DNA of 64,000 nt from Alkalibacterium iburiense (lineage in GTDB: Bacteria > Bacillota > Bacilli > Lactobacillales > Carnobacteriaceae_A): NCBI RefSeq assembly GCF_039521845.1, contig NZ_BAAACW010000020.1, positions 1-64,000 on the forward strand, read 5' to 3'. The first letter of the stretch is position 1. The number at the start of each line of letters is the position of its first letter. The position numbers and the translations under genes were made by a program. A model generated the notes under the pieces. The model did no database searches, was not told the DNA's origin, and saw nothing but the letters and a program-made list of their open reading frames with translations. Below, piece after piece: positions 1 to 9,407 of this stretch.

Positions 1-356
1 TAAAAGAAACTTACGACGTCTATCAAGCGATTATAAAAACCGTAGGCGAGAATGATTACGAAGGTCTTGATAAGCTAGTCACTCAAGCTTACTCTAATGG
101 CCTCTCTTCTTATATGAAAACAAGTATCAAGACATTGAAAAAGCACTTACCTCATATCAAAAATACCTTTACCTTCCCGTACACGAACGGAAGAATAGAG
201 GGAATGAATAATAAAATAAAGGTCTTAAACCGCGTAGCCTATGGCTACAGGAACTTTAACAACTATAAAAATCGCATCATCCTGCATTTTAATTTAAAAC
301 CAAGACCAAACCATAAGGATAGAATACAAATAAAAACAAGTTCTATGGCCGCTTAA
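1..356 (+). CDS. ISL3-family transposase, C-terminal part (5' end outside window)
   Basis: The frame is open from the first bases of the window and ends at TAA 354-356. The visible ~118 residues include PYTNGRIEGMNNKIKVLNR and GYRNFNNYKNRI, which match the end of the DDE domain of ISL3-family transposases (the Glu of NGRIEG is the last acidic catalytic residue). It catalyses movement of its own insertion sequence. The start lies upstream of the window, so intactness cannot be judged. It borders a defence island, a common place for insertion sequences. Family assignment is fairly sure from motifs only. Confidence 0.8.
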   Translation, partial: KETYDVYQAIIKTVGENDYEGLDKLVTQAYSNGLSSYMKTSIKTLKKHLPHIKNTFTFPYTNGRIEGMNNKIKVLNRVAYGYRNFNNYKNRIILHFNLKPRPNHKDRIQIKTSSMAA

Positions 357-408
357 AGCGAGCCATAGAACTTATCTAAAATATTTCAATAAAAAAGATT
401 ATTATTCT

Positions 409-434
409 CCACCAACGTTATTTGACGTAGAACC
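409..434. repeat. Probable right terminal inverted repeat of the ISL3-like element
   Basis: About 50 bases after the transposase stop there is a segment that reads, on the minus strand, GGTTCTACGTCAAATAACG and continues as TTGGTGG. This resembles the GGTTCT...-type ends of ISL3-family elements, and it sits where the element should end. The left end is outside the window, so the pairing and the target duplication cannot be checked. Confidence 0.45.
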
Positions 435-477
435 CAAATTATTTAGAAGACTAATATCATGGTCCTATACTATAAAA

Positions 478-516
478 TGAAGCGTTGCTAGTAAATAGCA
501 TTGCTTCTTTTTTGGT
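478..516 (+). terminator. Hairpin terminator between the insertion sequence and the toxin gene
   Basis: An imperfect stem GAAGCGTTGCTA / TAGCATTGCTTC with a 5-base loop is followed by a run of T on the plus strand. It lies between convergent genes: the transposase (plus) and the toxin-antitoxin operon (minus). It may act in both directions, although the T run is better on the plus strand. Confidence 0.55.
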
Positions 517-528
517 TATTCAAATAAT

Positions 529-870
529 TCAGCCCAAAATATAACCATAATAATTTTCTATAAAATTTTTTAACCCTTCGATATCTGATAATGATAGAGT
601 TCCTATTTTTTTATATGAAGTATCGGCTAAAATGATTTTGGCTACAGAACCTATATCGATCCATGACTTCTTTTTTAATCCCGCAAATTTCCAGTCTTTA
701 ATTTCATAGTAATGTTCTTTTATTAATAGTGATTTATTCTGAAATTGACTTGTTACTCTAAAACAGACTAGTGTATCATCTAATTTTTTTATTACAATAG
801 CTGGTCTCACTTTGCCATTGGACGAATCAGTAAACTCTATAAATACAACTACAAGATCTGCTGGCTTCAT
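529..870 (-). CDS. PemK/MazF-family toxin of a type II toxin-antitoxin pair
   Basis: A 113-residue protein with the PemK/MazF features GKVRPAIVIKK near the N terminus and KKSWIDIGSVAKI in the second half, the usual core of this endoribonuclease family. MazF-like toxins cleave mRNA in the cytoplasm when the antitoxin is lost. I place the start at ATG 868-870, whose ATGA overlaps the antitoxin stop, giving translational coupling. A longer version starting at 885 is possible but has no good ribosome binding site. The antitoxin gene lies directly upstream. Cleavage specificity cannot be read from the sequence. Confidence 0.8.
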   Translation of the reverse strand: MKPADLVVVFIEFTDSSNGKVRPAIVIKKLDDTLVCFRVTSQFQNKSLLIKEHYYEIKDWKFAGLKKKSWIDIGSVAKIILADTSYKKIGTLSLSDIEGLKNFIENYYGYILG

Positions 871-1136
871 GCTTCGTCTAACCATTTTAAAAATTCTTCA
901 GAGGTGTTAAATTCTTCAGTGGGAATAAGTTCAACTGCTTTTTGTAATTCTATTATACTTTTCTCTTTTTCAGTCAGACTAAGGTCAAATGGAATCTCCC
1001 CTTTTGCAGCTACTCTTTTGTATAAGGCTGTTATTAATACCGTAGGATTCATACCCAACGAGTCTAAAACTTCATCCACTTCTTTAGCTAAGTCTCTTTC
1101 AATATTAACTTGAATTTTTTTCTTCTTAGTAGTCAT
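867..1136 (-). CDS. RelB/DinJ-like antitoxin
   Basis: An 89-residue protein beginning with lysines followed by IQVNIERDLAKEVDEVLDSLG, a ribbon-helix-helix DNA-binding start typical of RelB/DinJ antitoxins. The acidic C terminus (EEFNTSEEFLKWLDEA) would wrap the toxin. It would neutralise the downstream MazF-like toxin and repress the shared operon. AAAGGAG lies 8 bases before the ATG. A RelB-like antitoxin paired with a MazF-like toxin is a known mix. The gene order antitoxin-toxin and the 4-base overlap support a working pair. Confidence 0.75.
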   Translation of the reverse strand: MTTKKKKIQVNIERDLAKEVDEVLDSLGMNPTVLITALYKRVAAKGEIPFDLSLTEKEKSIIELQKAVELIPTEEFNTSEEFLKWLDEA

Positions 1137-1150
1137 AATTCATACTCCTT

Positions 1151-1194
1151 TCTCTTTATACTCCTATTATACTCTTCTAGTGATTATAATGAAA
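1151..1194 (-). promoter_or_regulatory. Promoter/operator of the toxin-antitoxin operon
   Basis: On the minus strand TTTCAT (1189-1194) and TATAAT (1166-1171) are 17 bases apart. The box GAGTATA occurs twice, overlapping the -10 (GAGTATAATAG then GAGTATAAAG), and a third GAGTATGA precedes the start codon. These short direct repeats could be antitoxin-binding sites. That last point is inference. Confidence 0.5.
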
Positions 1195-1341
1195 CAAAAT
1201 TATGTTAACGTTCATTTAATTTTTCTACTAGAGGATTTTAATCACTAAATGTACGATTACTAAAATGTCTAAGGACACGCTTTCTCCATCCTATTAAATA
1301 TGCTAAACTAAAGGAAATAACGCGTTAAAGGACGGTTTTGA

Positions 1342-2841
1342 ATGTCTCTCAGAAAAATAAAAGAAGCATCTTATCTAACAGCGGAAAATCATGTACGGTA
1401 CCGAATGATTTTGCGCTATTTTTATATCCAACACGAACGCATGCGTGAGTTTATGTTTCCTGAAGAAGTGTATACCTATTTAAAAGAACAAGAAGGGTTT
1501 GCTGACTACGAAGAAGATACACTCCATCAAGATTTAGACCAGCTCGTTAAGTGGGGGAATCTGAAACCGACTCAAGAAATTGGTCATTCGAAAACAATTG
1601 AAGAGTATAAGAAGAAACGATTCCGTTATCAGCCATCTCCTTATACGATTGAGTTCGAACGTATGCTGATTGAAATAGAAAACAAAGAAGAATCCTTTGG
1701 AGGAGCATTGGAGAGAACTCAGTTTACCCGCTTGTATCACCTGCTTCAAGAAGTGGAAGACATTGTTTTTCAAAATAAAATAGTGACTGACGAAGAAACA
1801 AGTCAACTTTGGGAAGATATTCAGACTTACTTCCGCCAAATCGCCAAAAACACATCAGATTATATTGCTTACATAAACAGTAAAGAAGTAGAAGAACGCA
1901 TGAAGACAGAAGCGTTTTTAAATTACAAAGATCAGTTCACTAAATACTTAAGGGAATTTATACGGGCGATGCAGTCCACGTCTGAACAAATAACAGAATT
2001 GCTAAAGGATCTCTCCGCTGCTAAAATGGTTCATTTCTTTGAACAGGTATGGCGACACAAATCTCAAGCACGCTTTGAAGAGGTAGACGTAACAGAAGTA
2101 TCTAAACCTTTTGAAGAATATTCAGGTAAATGGGAAGCGATTCAGTCCTGGTTTATAGGGAATCAATCCTTTGGAGTCAGTGAGTCAGAGATGCTTCTGG
2201 AACGGACAACTGAAGCCATTCGAAAAATTACTCAGGTTGTCCAACGCATGGGTGAACGCCATCAGAACTTCAGAAGCCGCCGGGAAGATTACATTTATCT
2301 GTCAAACTGGTTTAATGAATGTGAGGATGTTGACCAGGCTCACGAATTGTTTGCGGCAGCTTTTGGAGTGAGCCATACGCGCCATTACTATATGACTCAA
2401 TACCCATCAGATGACATTTATACGGATACATGGGATTTAAGTCCCGTCATTCATCAAACCAAACCGATGATACGTGCCTATCGTGAGAAAACTAGTCCAG
2501 GTGCAGTTATCGACCGATCTGAAAAACGTCAGGAAGCAAGGCAACAATTTTTGAAAGTAAAGAAACAAGAACGTGAGTGGATTGACCATTATATTAAAAA
2601 TCAGCGCATTGATTTAGAAACCATTGAAAAGATTGAACCCAGTGTGCGGCAAATTTTTTTATCGTGGATTGGAAAGGCAATGGGGCAAGAAGAACAGACG
2701 ATTCAAACAGACTTCGGCATGCGAATAAAAGTGATACGGCATCCCGACCGTATTGTTTTACACTCAGACGACGGTGATTTAGATATGCCTAATGTGTCGT
2801 TTGAAATTGTGAAAGACGAAGGAGGAAAAATTAATGCTTGA
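1342..2841 (+). CDS. jetA: Wadjet type III protein JetA (DUF2397/TIGR02677)
   Basis: A 499-residue protein opening with IKEASYLTAENHVRYR and PEEVYTYLKE, then FADYEEDTLHQDLDQLVKWGNL, the signature of the TIGR02677 (DUF2397) family. JetA is the kleisin-like subunit of the Wadjet complex, which recognises and cuts foreign circular DNA such as plasmids. It holds predicted winged-helix segments at both ends and a helical middle. GGACGG lies before the ATG. It is the first gene of a four-gene operon and overlaps jetB by 8 bases. Assignment rests on family sequence memory and on operon content, which agree. Confidence 0.88.
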   Translation: MSLRKIKEASYLTAENHVRYRMILRYFYIQHERMREFMFPEEVYTYLKEQEGFADYEEDTLHQDLDQLVKWGNLKPTQEIGHSKTIEEYKKKRFRYQPSPYTIEFERMLIEIENKEESFGGALERTQFTRLYHLLQEVEDIVFQNKIVTDEETSQLWEDIQTYFRQIAKNTSDYIAYINSKEVEERMKTEAFLNYKDQFTKYLREFIRAMQSTSEQITELLKDLSAAKMVHFFEQVWRHKSQARFEEVDVTEVSKPFEEYSGKWEAIQSWFIGNQSFGVSESEMLLERTTEAIRKITQVVQRMGERHQNFRSRREDYIYLSNWFNECEDVDQAHELFAAAFGVSHTRHYYMTQYPSDDIYTDTWDLSPVIHQTKPMIRAYREKTSPGAVIDRSEKRQEARQQFLKVKKQEREWIDHYIKNQRIDLETIEKIEPSVRQIFLSWIGKAMGQEEQTIQTDFGMRIKVIRHPDRIVLHSDDGDLDMPNVSFEIVKDEGGKINA

Positions 2842-4000
2842 AACAGGCTTTAACAGCAATCAACAAGAAGCGTTGACTCTTTTATTTGAAAACTTTTGGA
2901 TTCTGCGAGAAAAAGACCCAAAGGATTATCAGTTAATTCGTGAAAATGAGAGAGCTTTAAAACAATACATTAGTGAAAAACTTGGGTATGCCTTGATAGT
3001 TCAAAAAGATTTTATCAAAATGGAAAAAGTTCCTGTTAATCCAAAAAGGTGGATGGGTATCTTAGATTTTCAAACATCACGAGATTATGTGCTTTTCACG
3101 TGTGGACTAGCTTTTTTAGAAACACATGCTGTCGATGATCAGTTCTTACTTTCTGAAATAGCGACTGAAATAGAAGAACTCTATCCTGGTTTATACCCCT
3201 TAGATTGGACGAATTACCAGCACCGACAATCACTGGTTCGTGTGTTGAAAAAGCTCGTGGAGTTGGACTGTATTAAAGAAATTGATAGCTATGCTGGTGG
3301 TGTAGAGGAATTTTCTCATTCTCAAGAACAAGAAGTTTTGTATCAAGCAACCATCTATTCACGTTACTTCATGCGTAACCATATTCGGTCACTGAAAGAA
3401 TGCCAGACCGTAGAAGATATTTTAAACATGGACTGGGAAAGAAACCAAGAGGATTCCAGACGAAAAAGAGCCTACAGAAAGTTATTACTGGAACCTGTTA
3501 TGTATCGAGAAAATGAAGAGGATCAGGACTTTGATTATATTAGACGGTATCGAAACCGAGTGAGAGAAGACATTGAAGAGCATACCCCTTTTGAAATGGA
3601 AGTAACAAAAAACACAGCCATGTTGACCTTACCAGAGCAAAAGCAACAGTATGAATCCTTTCCCGACAGAAAAGCCCTCTCTAATATCACGCTTCATATA
3701 CACGCTTATATCAATCGTCATTTAGAAAACTTCGAACGCAACCCATTTGGAGAAGCCCGTTTGACACGTGCCCAATTTGAACAGCTGGTTGAACAAGTTA
3801 GAAGAGAGTATCAAGCGGGATGGAGTATAGAATACCGAGAAAAAAGCGGACTGAAAAAAATAGCTGATGATGCTCTTGACCATATGATAGACTGGTCTTT
3901 TGTAAAAGTAGAAGAAGAGACAGGGTTAATTGTTTTATTGCCTTCAGTGGCGCGTATGATTGGAACATACCCGAAAGATTTTGAAAAGGAGGATGATTAA
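2834..4000 (+). CDS. jetB: Wadjet type III protein JetB (DUF2398/TIGR02678)
   Basis: A 388-residue protein with N-terminal NQQEALTLLFENFWILREKD and the segment DFQTSRDYVLFTCGLAFLE, as in TIGR02678/DUF2398 proteins. JetB is the KITE-like winged-helix subunit that bridges the kleisin JetA and the SMC-like JetC. The start ATG is inside the jetA end and preceded by GGAGG (GACGAAGGAGGAAAAATT). The stop codon abuts the jetC start, so the proteins are probably made in fixed ratio. No damage is seen in this gene. Confidence 0.86.
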   Translation: MLETGFNSNQQEALTLLFENFWILREKDPKDYQLIRENERALKQYISEKLGYALIVQKDFIKMEKVPVNPKRWMGILDFQTSRDYVLFTCGLAFLETHAVDDQFLLSEIATEIEELYPGLYPLDWTNYQHRQSLVRVLKKLVELDCIKEIDSYAGGVEEFSHSQEQEVLYQATIYSRYFMRNHIRSLKECQTVEDILNMDWERNQEDSRRKRAYRKLLLEPVMYRENEEDQDFDYIRRYRNRVREDIEEHTPFEMEVTKNTAMLTLPEQKQQYESFPDRKALSNITLHIHAYINRHLENFERNPFGEARLTRAQFEQLVEQVRREYQAGWSIEYREKSGLKKIADDALDHMIDWSFVKVEEETGLIVLLPSVARMIGTYPKDFEKEDD

Positions 4001-6679
4001 ATGAAAACAATTGGAAATAAATGGCAAATCAACCGTGCTGGCTTATTTAACTATTGGTACTATGAGGATGAAACCTTTGATTTTTCAGGAGGAAAACTGC
4101 TGTTAAGAGGAAATAACGGCTCAGGTAAATCAGTCACGATGCAAAGTTTTTTACCGGTTCTACTGGATGGCTCTACTCGTCCGGAGAGACTAGATCCCTT
4201 CAACTCGAGAGCGAGACGAATGGAAGATTATTTGCTTGGTGAAAAAGAGGTCTCTGGTATTGACGAACGCACGGGTTATCTTTATATGGAATTTAAACGA
4301 AAAGAAACAAATCAGTACATAACGATTGGGATAGGTCTCCATGCCAGAAGAACAAAGCCATTAAAATTCTGGGGCTTTTTGATAACGGATAATAGAAGAA
4401 TCGGCCATGATTTTTCTTTATATACGGATGACATCCACGACGGAAAACAAGTCAAAATCCCCTTGTCAAAAATACAGTTACGTAATCGATTAAAAAATGG
4501 TGGACATGTGGTTGACTCAAGGCAGGATTATGCTAACTTAGTAAACCAATATATTTTCGATTACGACACTATGGGAGAGTACGAGGATTTAATTAAACTG
4601 TTGATTCAACTGCGCAGTCCTAAGTTATCCAAGGATTTTAAACCAACCGTAATTTATGAAATTTTAGAAGAAGCGCTGCCTCCTTTAACAGATGAAGATT
4701 TAAGACATCTCTCAGATACAATCGAACAAATGGATCAGACCAAACAGCAGCTGGAACAACTAGATCTTGAAAGTCAGGCCCTATCTGAACTGAATCGCGT
4801 CTATACCACCTATAATAAAAAAGTGTTGCTCGATCAGGCGAAAGGCTATAGTCAGACAGTTGATGAGTTAAATAAGGAAAAAAATCACTTTGATTCAAAA
4901 AATAAAGAGGTTCAGTCTCTAGAAGAGTTGATGGCTCGCTTAGAAAAAGAAATTAATGAAGATACCATAGATGTCAGCGTATTTCAAAAGCAATTGGATC
5001 GGTTAAGACAACATAATGTCTGGAACTTAGAAAATGAATACAAAGAAAAAAGGGAAGCGTTAAGAAAAGAAACAGACCAGTTAAATAAAATACAAAATCG
5101 TTTAGCTTCTACACGTAAAAATGAATACTCTCATCGAGAGGCTCTGGAACAAACGGAAATAGCCATTTCTAAAAAAGAAGAAAAAATGAAAGACTTATTA
5201 GAAGAGCTAGAAATGGATGCGACAGAAGCTTCTTTTGAGGGGACGCATGCGATTCATGAAGAAGATTTTCGTGCTAATAAAGGGACGGCTTTCTCATTTT
5301 CTGCTTGGGAATCACAAGTGACTCGTTATCTTACTCTTTTAGAAGACATTTCAGAAGAGTTGCGAGACCTGAATGCTTTAAGAGAAAAATATGGAGAAAA
5401 AGAAAGAGATTTAGGGAAGGTCAAACAAGAACTAGATGGCTTAAGACATCAGGAACAAGACTGGTCGACATGGTTTAATGAAGAAAAGAAGAATCAGTTG
5501 AATGCTATTCATAATTGGATGAGAGAAGCCGATCAGTTTGTTATTCCTGACCAGACGATTCAAAAAATCTCTCAATCTATTGATACTCTTTACGAAGACA
5601 CTGGTTACGATCAGATACGCGAACCGATTCGAGAGGTTCTTTCTCATATAGAGTCAGCTAAAAACCGTGAACGGGCTGAACTGGAGACAGAAAAGAAACA
5701 CACAATAGAAGCTATCAAACAATTAGAAAAAGAGTTGGCAGAATGGAAAAACAAAAAAGATCCTGACCCAGATACTCATCCTTTGACAAAAGAATCACGA
5801 CAAATATTAAAAAGCAGTGGTATGAATGCTCATCCATTATACAGTGTGGTTGAATTTCATGATTGGATTAGTGAGGAAACGAAATTACGGATCGAATCGG
5901 CTTTACTGGAAACGGGCTTACTAGACGCGTTGATTACGGAGAAAGATGTATCCGTTCAACATGACCGCATCCTGAAACCAAATCCTCAATTGATGGCTTA
6001 CACACTTGCGGATATATTAAAACCTGATCTAGATAATGAGGCGGCTATTTCAAATGAAGTAGTGGATGAAGTCTTAAGAAGTATAGTGATAGATGAGTCT
6101 GACAATCAAGTTCTCTCTATTTCAGAAGAAGGAACGTATTCTGTTGGTTTAATGAAAGGTCATGCTGTTCCTATTGAGTCTGTAAGATTTATTGGTAAAG
6201 CGGCACGTAAACGGTATCGAGAAGAAAATATCATCCGTATAGAAAGTCTCATTCTAGCAGAAGAAGAGAAATTAAATGAAATTGACCAGTTCATTGAAAA
6301 TGTTAAACAAGCTATGAAGACGGCTAAAGACCAATTTGAGCACTTCCCAAAAGATACTGACTTGTCTGAAGCTTTTAAAAACTTAGAAAGAATTCGATTT
6401 AACGTAGCTCAATTAAATGACCGAGTCACTATTTTATCTGAAGAATTGAAACAGATTGACAGTCGGGCGCGTCAATTGAAAGTCACTCTAGATAAGGAAA
6501 CGAGAGACCTCTCTCTAAAGTTAGACTTATCTACTTATCTTCAAGCAATGAGAGATATGCGGGCCTATGAAAAAGAATTGAGTGAGTTACGTCGAGAACA
6601 TGGGCTTTATTTAAATGCATGCCAACAAAAAGACGTTACAATCGAACGATTGGAAGAGTTAGAAGAAGATATCCTCTAG
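4001..6679 (+). CDS. jetC: Wadjet JetC (SMC-like ATPase), N-terminal part, cut by an in-frame TAG
   Basis: 892 residues of the TIGR02680-type SMC/SbcC-like ATPase of Wadjet type III. The Walker A motif LRGNNGSGKSVTMQS lies near residue 35, followed by LDGSTRPERLDPFNSR and long coiled-coil stretches. The frame stops at TAG 6677-6679 inside the coiled coil (LEELEEDIL-stop-LKGDSN). The same frame then stays open to 8128 and carries the missing Walker B and signature motifs, so the ancestral protein was about 1374 residues. A single change in a CAG codon would create this stop. Alone, this fragment lacks half of the ATPase head and should not hydrolyse ATP. Confidence 0.88.
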   Translation: MKTIGNKWQINRAGLFNYWYYEDETFDFSGGKLLLRGNNGSGKSVTMQSFLPVLLDGSTRPERLDPFNSRARRMEDYLLGEKEVSGIDERTGYLYMEFKRKETNQYITIGIGLHARRTKPLKFWGFLITDNRRIGHDFSLYTDDIHDGKQVKIPLSKIQLRNRLKNGGHVVDSRQDYANLVNQYIFDYDTMGEYEDLIKLLIQLRSPKLSKDFKPTVIYEILEEALPPLTDEDLRHLSDTIEQMDQTKQQLEQLDLESQALSELNRVYTTYNKKVLLDQAKGYSQTVDELNKEKNHFDSKNKEVQSLEELMARLEKEINEDTIDVSVFQKQLDRLRQHNVWNLENEYKEKREALRKETDQLNKIQNRLASTRKNEYSHREALEQTEIAISKKEEKMKDLLEELEMDATEASFEGTHAIHEEDFRANKGTAFSFSAWESQVTRYLTLLEDISEELRDLNALREKYGEKERDLGKVKQELDGLRHQEQDWSTWFNEEKKNQLNAIHNWMREADQFVIPDQTIQKISQSIDTLYEDTGYDQIREPIREVLSHIESAKNRERAELETEKKHTIEAIKQLEKELAEWKNKKDPDPDTHPLTKESRQILKSSGMNAHPLYSVVEFHDWISEETKLRIESALLETGLLDALITEKDVSVQHDRILKPNPQLMAYTLADILKPDLDNEAAISNEVVDEVLRSIVIDESDNQVLSISEEGTYSVGLMKGHAVPIESVRFIGKAARKRYREENIIRIESLILAEEEKLNEIDQFIENVKQAMKTAKDQFEHFPKDTDLSEAFKNLERIRFNVAQLNDRVTILSEELKQIDSRARQLKVTLDKETRDLSLKLDLSTYLQAMRDMRAYEKELSELRREHGLYLNACQQKDVTIERLEELEEDIL

Positions 6680-6754
6680 CTAAAAGGAGACAGCAATGTC
6701 AGCGAGGCCAGCATTAGCCATTTAACTAAAGATATTGAACACATTAAAGAACAA

Positions 6755-8128
6755 ATGGAACAAGAAGGCTTACTGGACATTCAAAAAGAGATTGAAGAGG
6801 TCCGTAACAAGATACAGCGTTTAAACGAAATGATAGGATCGAAAAGAGAAGAACGTTCCGCAAGCAAGAGAGACCTGCATCATGCTAAACAAGAACTCAG
6901 CTCTATAGAGGAGCGCTTGGTTTTTTGGGAACAGTTGAAGACAGCATGGAATGATTCCTTTGAAGTGGAGTACAAAAGAGGTTTTTACACGTTTGATTTA
7001 GACTATTCTAATAATGAGGAAAAAGCCAAAGCAGTTATCAATGAATTTGGCCATTCATTGAATCAAGACACTTCTCAATTAATTGCACGATTATCTCGCG
7101 TTAGAAACGATCAGCAAGATTATTTAATGCGGTACAGTCCTTTGCAGCGTACGATTCATACTGACATCCCGGATTGGATGACTGATAATTCTACGAGTTT
7201 CTATCAGTCATACATTGATAAATGGAAAAGTGTCCGTTCAAGAGACTTGATTGAAATGACTCACACAGAGAAAAAAGTAAGTCCTTTTAAAGTAGAAGCT
7301 GATTTAAATCAGGAACGTGACCGCCAAAAAGTGTTCTTAGATGATCAGGACAAGCAGTTATATGAAGAAATACTTTTCCACTCTGTTGGAAACAAACTAA
7401 GAGCTAGAATTGGGCGAGCCGAACATTGGGTTGAAGAAATGAAAAACTTAATGGACTCTAGAAATGATTCTAGTGGTCTGCATTTCTCTATAAAATGGAA
7501 ACCACGAACGGCAGATACTGAAGAAGAATTGGATACAAAAGATTTAGTTGCCTTGCTACGTCAAAATCCTCGTTTACTGAAAGATGAAGATATTGACAGT
7601 GTGACCACACACTTCCGTAAAAAAATTGACCGTGCGAAAGCTATGATGGATGACTCGACTGAAATGCAGACCTTGCTTCAAGTGTTAAAACAAGTCTTAG
7701 ATTATAGACACTGGTTTTCATTTGAACTAAGTTTCCAGCGTACAGGGGATGAGAGAAAACGCCCACTGACTGACAATCAGTTCAATAAATTTAGTGGGGG
7801 AGAAAAAGCAAGAGCAATGTATATTCCGCTCTTTATAGCTACTTATTCTCGTTATTTAGAGGCAGGGGAGCACGCTCCTTATATTATTTCTCTAGATGAG
7901 GCATTTGCAGGGGTGGATGACCAAAATATAGCTGACTTGTTTGAAGTCGTAGAAGAACTGGGATTCAATTACATTATGAACTCGCAAGCTCTATGGGGAG
8001 ATTATGAAACAGTTTCTGAACTAGCAATTAGTGAACTCTTTAGACCACAAAATGCAGATCATGTTGCTGTTATTCGCTACAATTGGGATGGAAAGAAAAG
8101 GACGTTGTTGACGAATGAAGAAGGATAA
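6755..8128 (+). CDS. jetC: Wadjet JetC, C-terminal part downstream of the in-frame TAG
   Basis: In the same frame as the N-terminal part; the first in-frame ATG is 6755, but the frame is open from 6680 (482 codons). It begins in coiled coil and ends with the ABC signature FSGGEKARAMYIPLF and Walker B YIISLDEAFAGVDD, which complete the ATPase head. The ATG at 6755 has no good ribosome binding site; an AGGAG at 6685-6689 instead serves an out-of-frame 9-codon ORF (6696-6725). The end overlaps jetD by 14 bases. Whether this part is translated is unknown. The lack of further damage over 482 codons suggests a recent or tolerated mutation. Confidence 0.85.
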   Translation: MEQEGLLDIQKEIEEVRNKIQRLNEMIGSKREERSASKRDLHHAKQELSSIEERLVFWEQLKTAWNDSFEVEYKRGFYTFDLDYSNNEEKAKAVINEFGHSLNQDTSQLIARLSRVRNDQQDYLMRYSPLQRTIHTDIPDWMTDNSTSFYQSYIDKWKSVRSRDLIEMTHTEKKVSPFKVEADLNQERDRQKVFLDDQDKQLYEEILFHSVGNKLRARIGRAEHWVEEMKNLMDSRNDSSGLHFSIKWKPRTADTEEELDTKDLVALLRQNPRLLKDEDIDSVTTHFRKKIDRAKAMMDDSTEMQTLLQVLKQVLDYRHWFSFELSFQRTGDERKRPLTDNQFNKFSGGEKARAMYIPLFIATYSRYLEAGEHAPYIISLDEAFAGVDDQNIADLFEVVEELGFNYIMNSQALWGDYETVSELAISELFRPQNADHVAVIRYNWDGKKRTLLTNEEG

Positions 8129-9407
8129 AAAGCAGTTGAAGGAAGCAGTAAAGTATTTCAAATCCGACTCTGTTTATCAGAAACTATTTTTAGAATTCAA
8201 AAAAAAGTATGAATCCTTAGGACGAGTAGCCGGATCTGTTTCGCTTAAAGCCTTTACCCATGAAGAGATGGCAGTTCTTGCAGAATTTATGGGGATGCGT
8301 TTAGATCAGTTAGTTGAAAAAAACAAATTGACCCTATTACAATTCGAAAAGCAGTTAACCTTGTATCGTTTTGGTGAAATTGACTTAAAGGATTTACTGG
8401 AAGTTTATTTCAATCAGCCACTTATATCTAATAGTGAACAGCGAGAAAATAAATTACATCAGAAAAACAAGTACTTTAATGATTTGAAAAACAAGTTTCA
8501 TTTAATTAGAGATTGGTTAGCTTACATTGAAAGTAATCCAGCTGATGCACACTGGATTCATCGCCTGATTGATGGTTCTTTTGAACAATTTGAAACCTAT
8601 ACCATTCATTTGAATAAATCCATTGATTCGTTACCTGATAAACCAGTGCGCTTACCAGTATTTGCCCAGCATATAACATCAAACCCACACGCTTTTGATC
8701 GAAATGAAGTCTTAGGTAGACTATTGATACATTTGTTAACCTTCAAGTTAGGAGAAAAAATGCTTGTTCCAAGCTCAAGCGAGGAAATAAGTGAATTGCT
8801 ATTTTCCTTTAATATCTTAAGAGATGATATAACAAATTATGTGACAGTAGTTAATCTGCTTGCTGAAACAGAATCTGATAAAGACAAACTGTGGCAAGCA
8901 GCAAGTGATTCCAACAGTGTGCTGAATATTCCAATCAGAGAATTATTTCATGTGCAGTCTTTACATTCAAATAATTCGAGAAAAGAAGTGTGGGTAGTTG
9001 AAAATTCTGGTGTCTTTTCAAGCTTACTGGAAGAAGTCCCTAATGCTCCTTTAATATGCACACACGGACAATTTAAGTTAGCAGCTTGGAAAGTCTTCGA
9101 TTTGCTCGTTGAATCAGATCACATATTGCATTACGCGAGTGATTTGGATCCAGAGGGGATAGGTATGGCTTATCGTTTATTAAATCGGTATCCTGAGAAC
9201 GTAAAACTTTGGAAAATGGATAAATCTTCCTATCATAATTCAATTTCTGATAATGATACAATATCTGAAGCTCGCTTAAATCAATTAAGTAATTTTAATC
9301 ACCCTTTGTTGACAGAGGTTAGTAACGTGATGTTGGAAAGGAAACTGCCTGGTTACCAAGAAGCTCTTTTAGATGAGATGATAGAGGATTTGAAAAATAA
9401 AATGTAA
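8115..9407 (+). CDS. jetD: Wadjet type III nuclease subunit JetD (DUF2399/TIGR02679)
   Basis: A 430-residue protein of the TIGR02679/DUF2399 family. The C-terminal toprim-like part shows WVVENSGVFSSL (acidic Glu) and YASDLDPEGIGMAYRL (metal-binding acidic pair). JetD is the topoisomerase-VI-A/toprim-like nuclease that cuts DNA trapped by the JetABC motor. The ATG lies inside the end of jetC, so translation is probably coupled to ribosomes finishing jetC; the upstream amber stop may therefore also lower JetD. The gene itself looks complete, and all expected toprim residues I can recognise are present. Confidence 0.85.
   Translation: MKKDKKQLKEAVKYFKSDSVYQKLFLEFKKKYESLGRVAGSVSLKAFTHEEMAVLAEFMGMRLDQLVEKNKLTLLQFEKQLTLYRFGEIDLKDLLEVYFNQPLISNSEQRENKLHQKNKYFNDLKNKFHLIRDWLAYIESNPADAHWIHRLIDGSFEQFETYTIHLNKSIDSLPDKPVRLPVFAQHITSNPHAFDRNEVLGRLLIHLLTFKLGEKMLVPSSSEEISELLFSFNILRDDITNYVTVVNLLAETESDKDKLWQAASDSNSVLNIPIRELFHVQSLHSNNSRKEVWVVENSGVFSSLLEEVPNAPLICTHGQFKLAAWKVFDLLVESDHILHYASDLDPEGIGMAYRLLNRYPENVKLWKMDKSSYHNSISDNDTISEARLNQLSNFNHPLLTEVSNVMLERKLPGYQEALLDEMIEDLKNKM

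Noticed and set aside
6677..6679. Insertion sequence or frameshift as the reason for the jetC split
   Set aside because: The frame is identical on both sides and no extra sequence is present; it is a single TAG codon.
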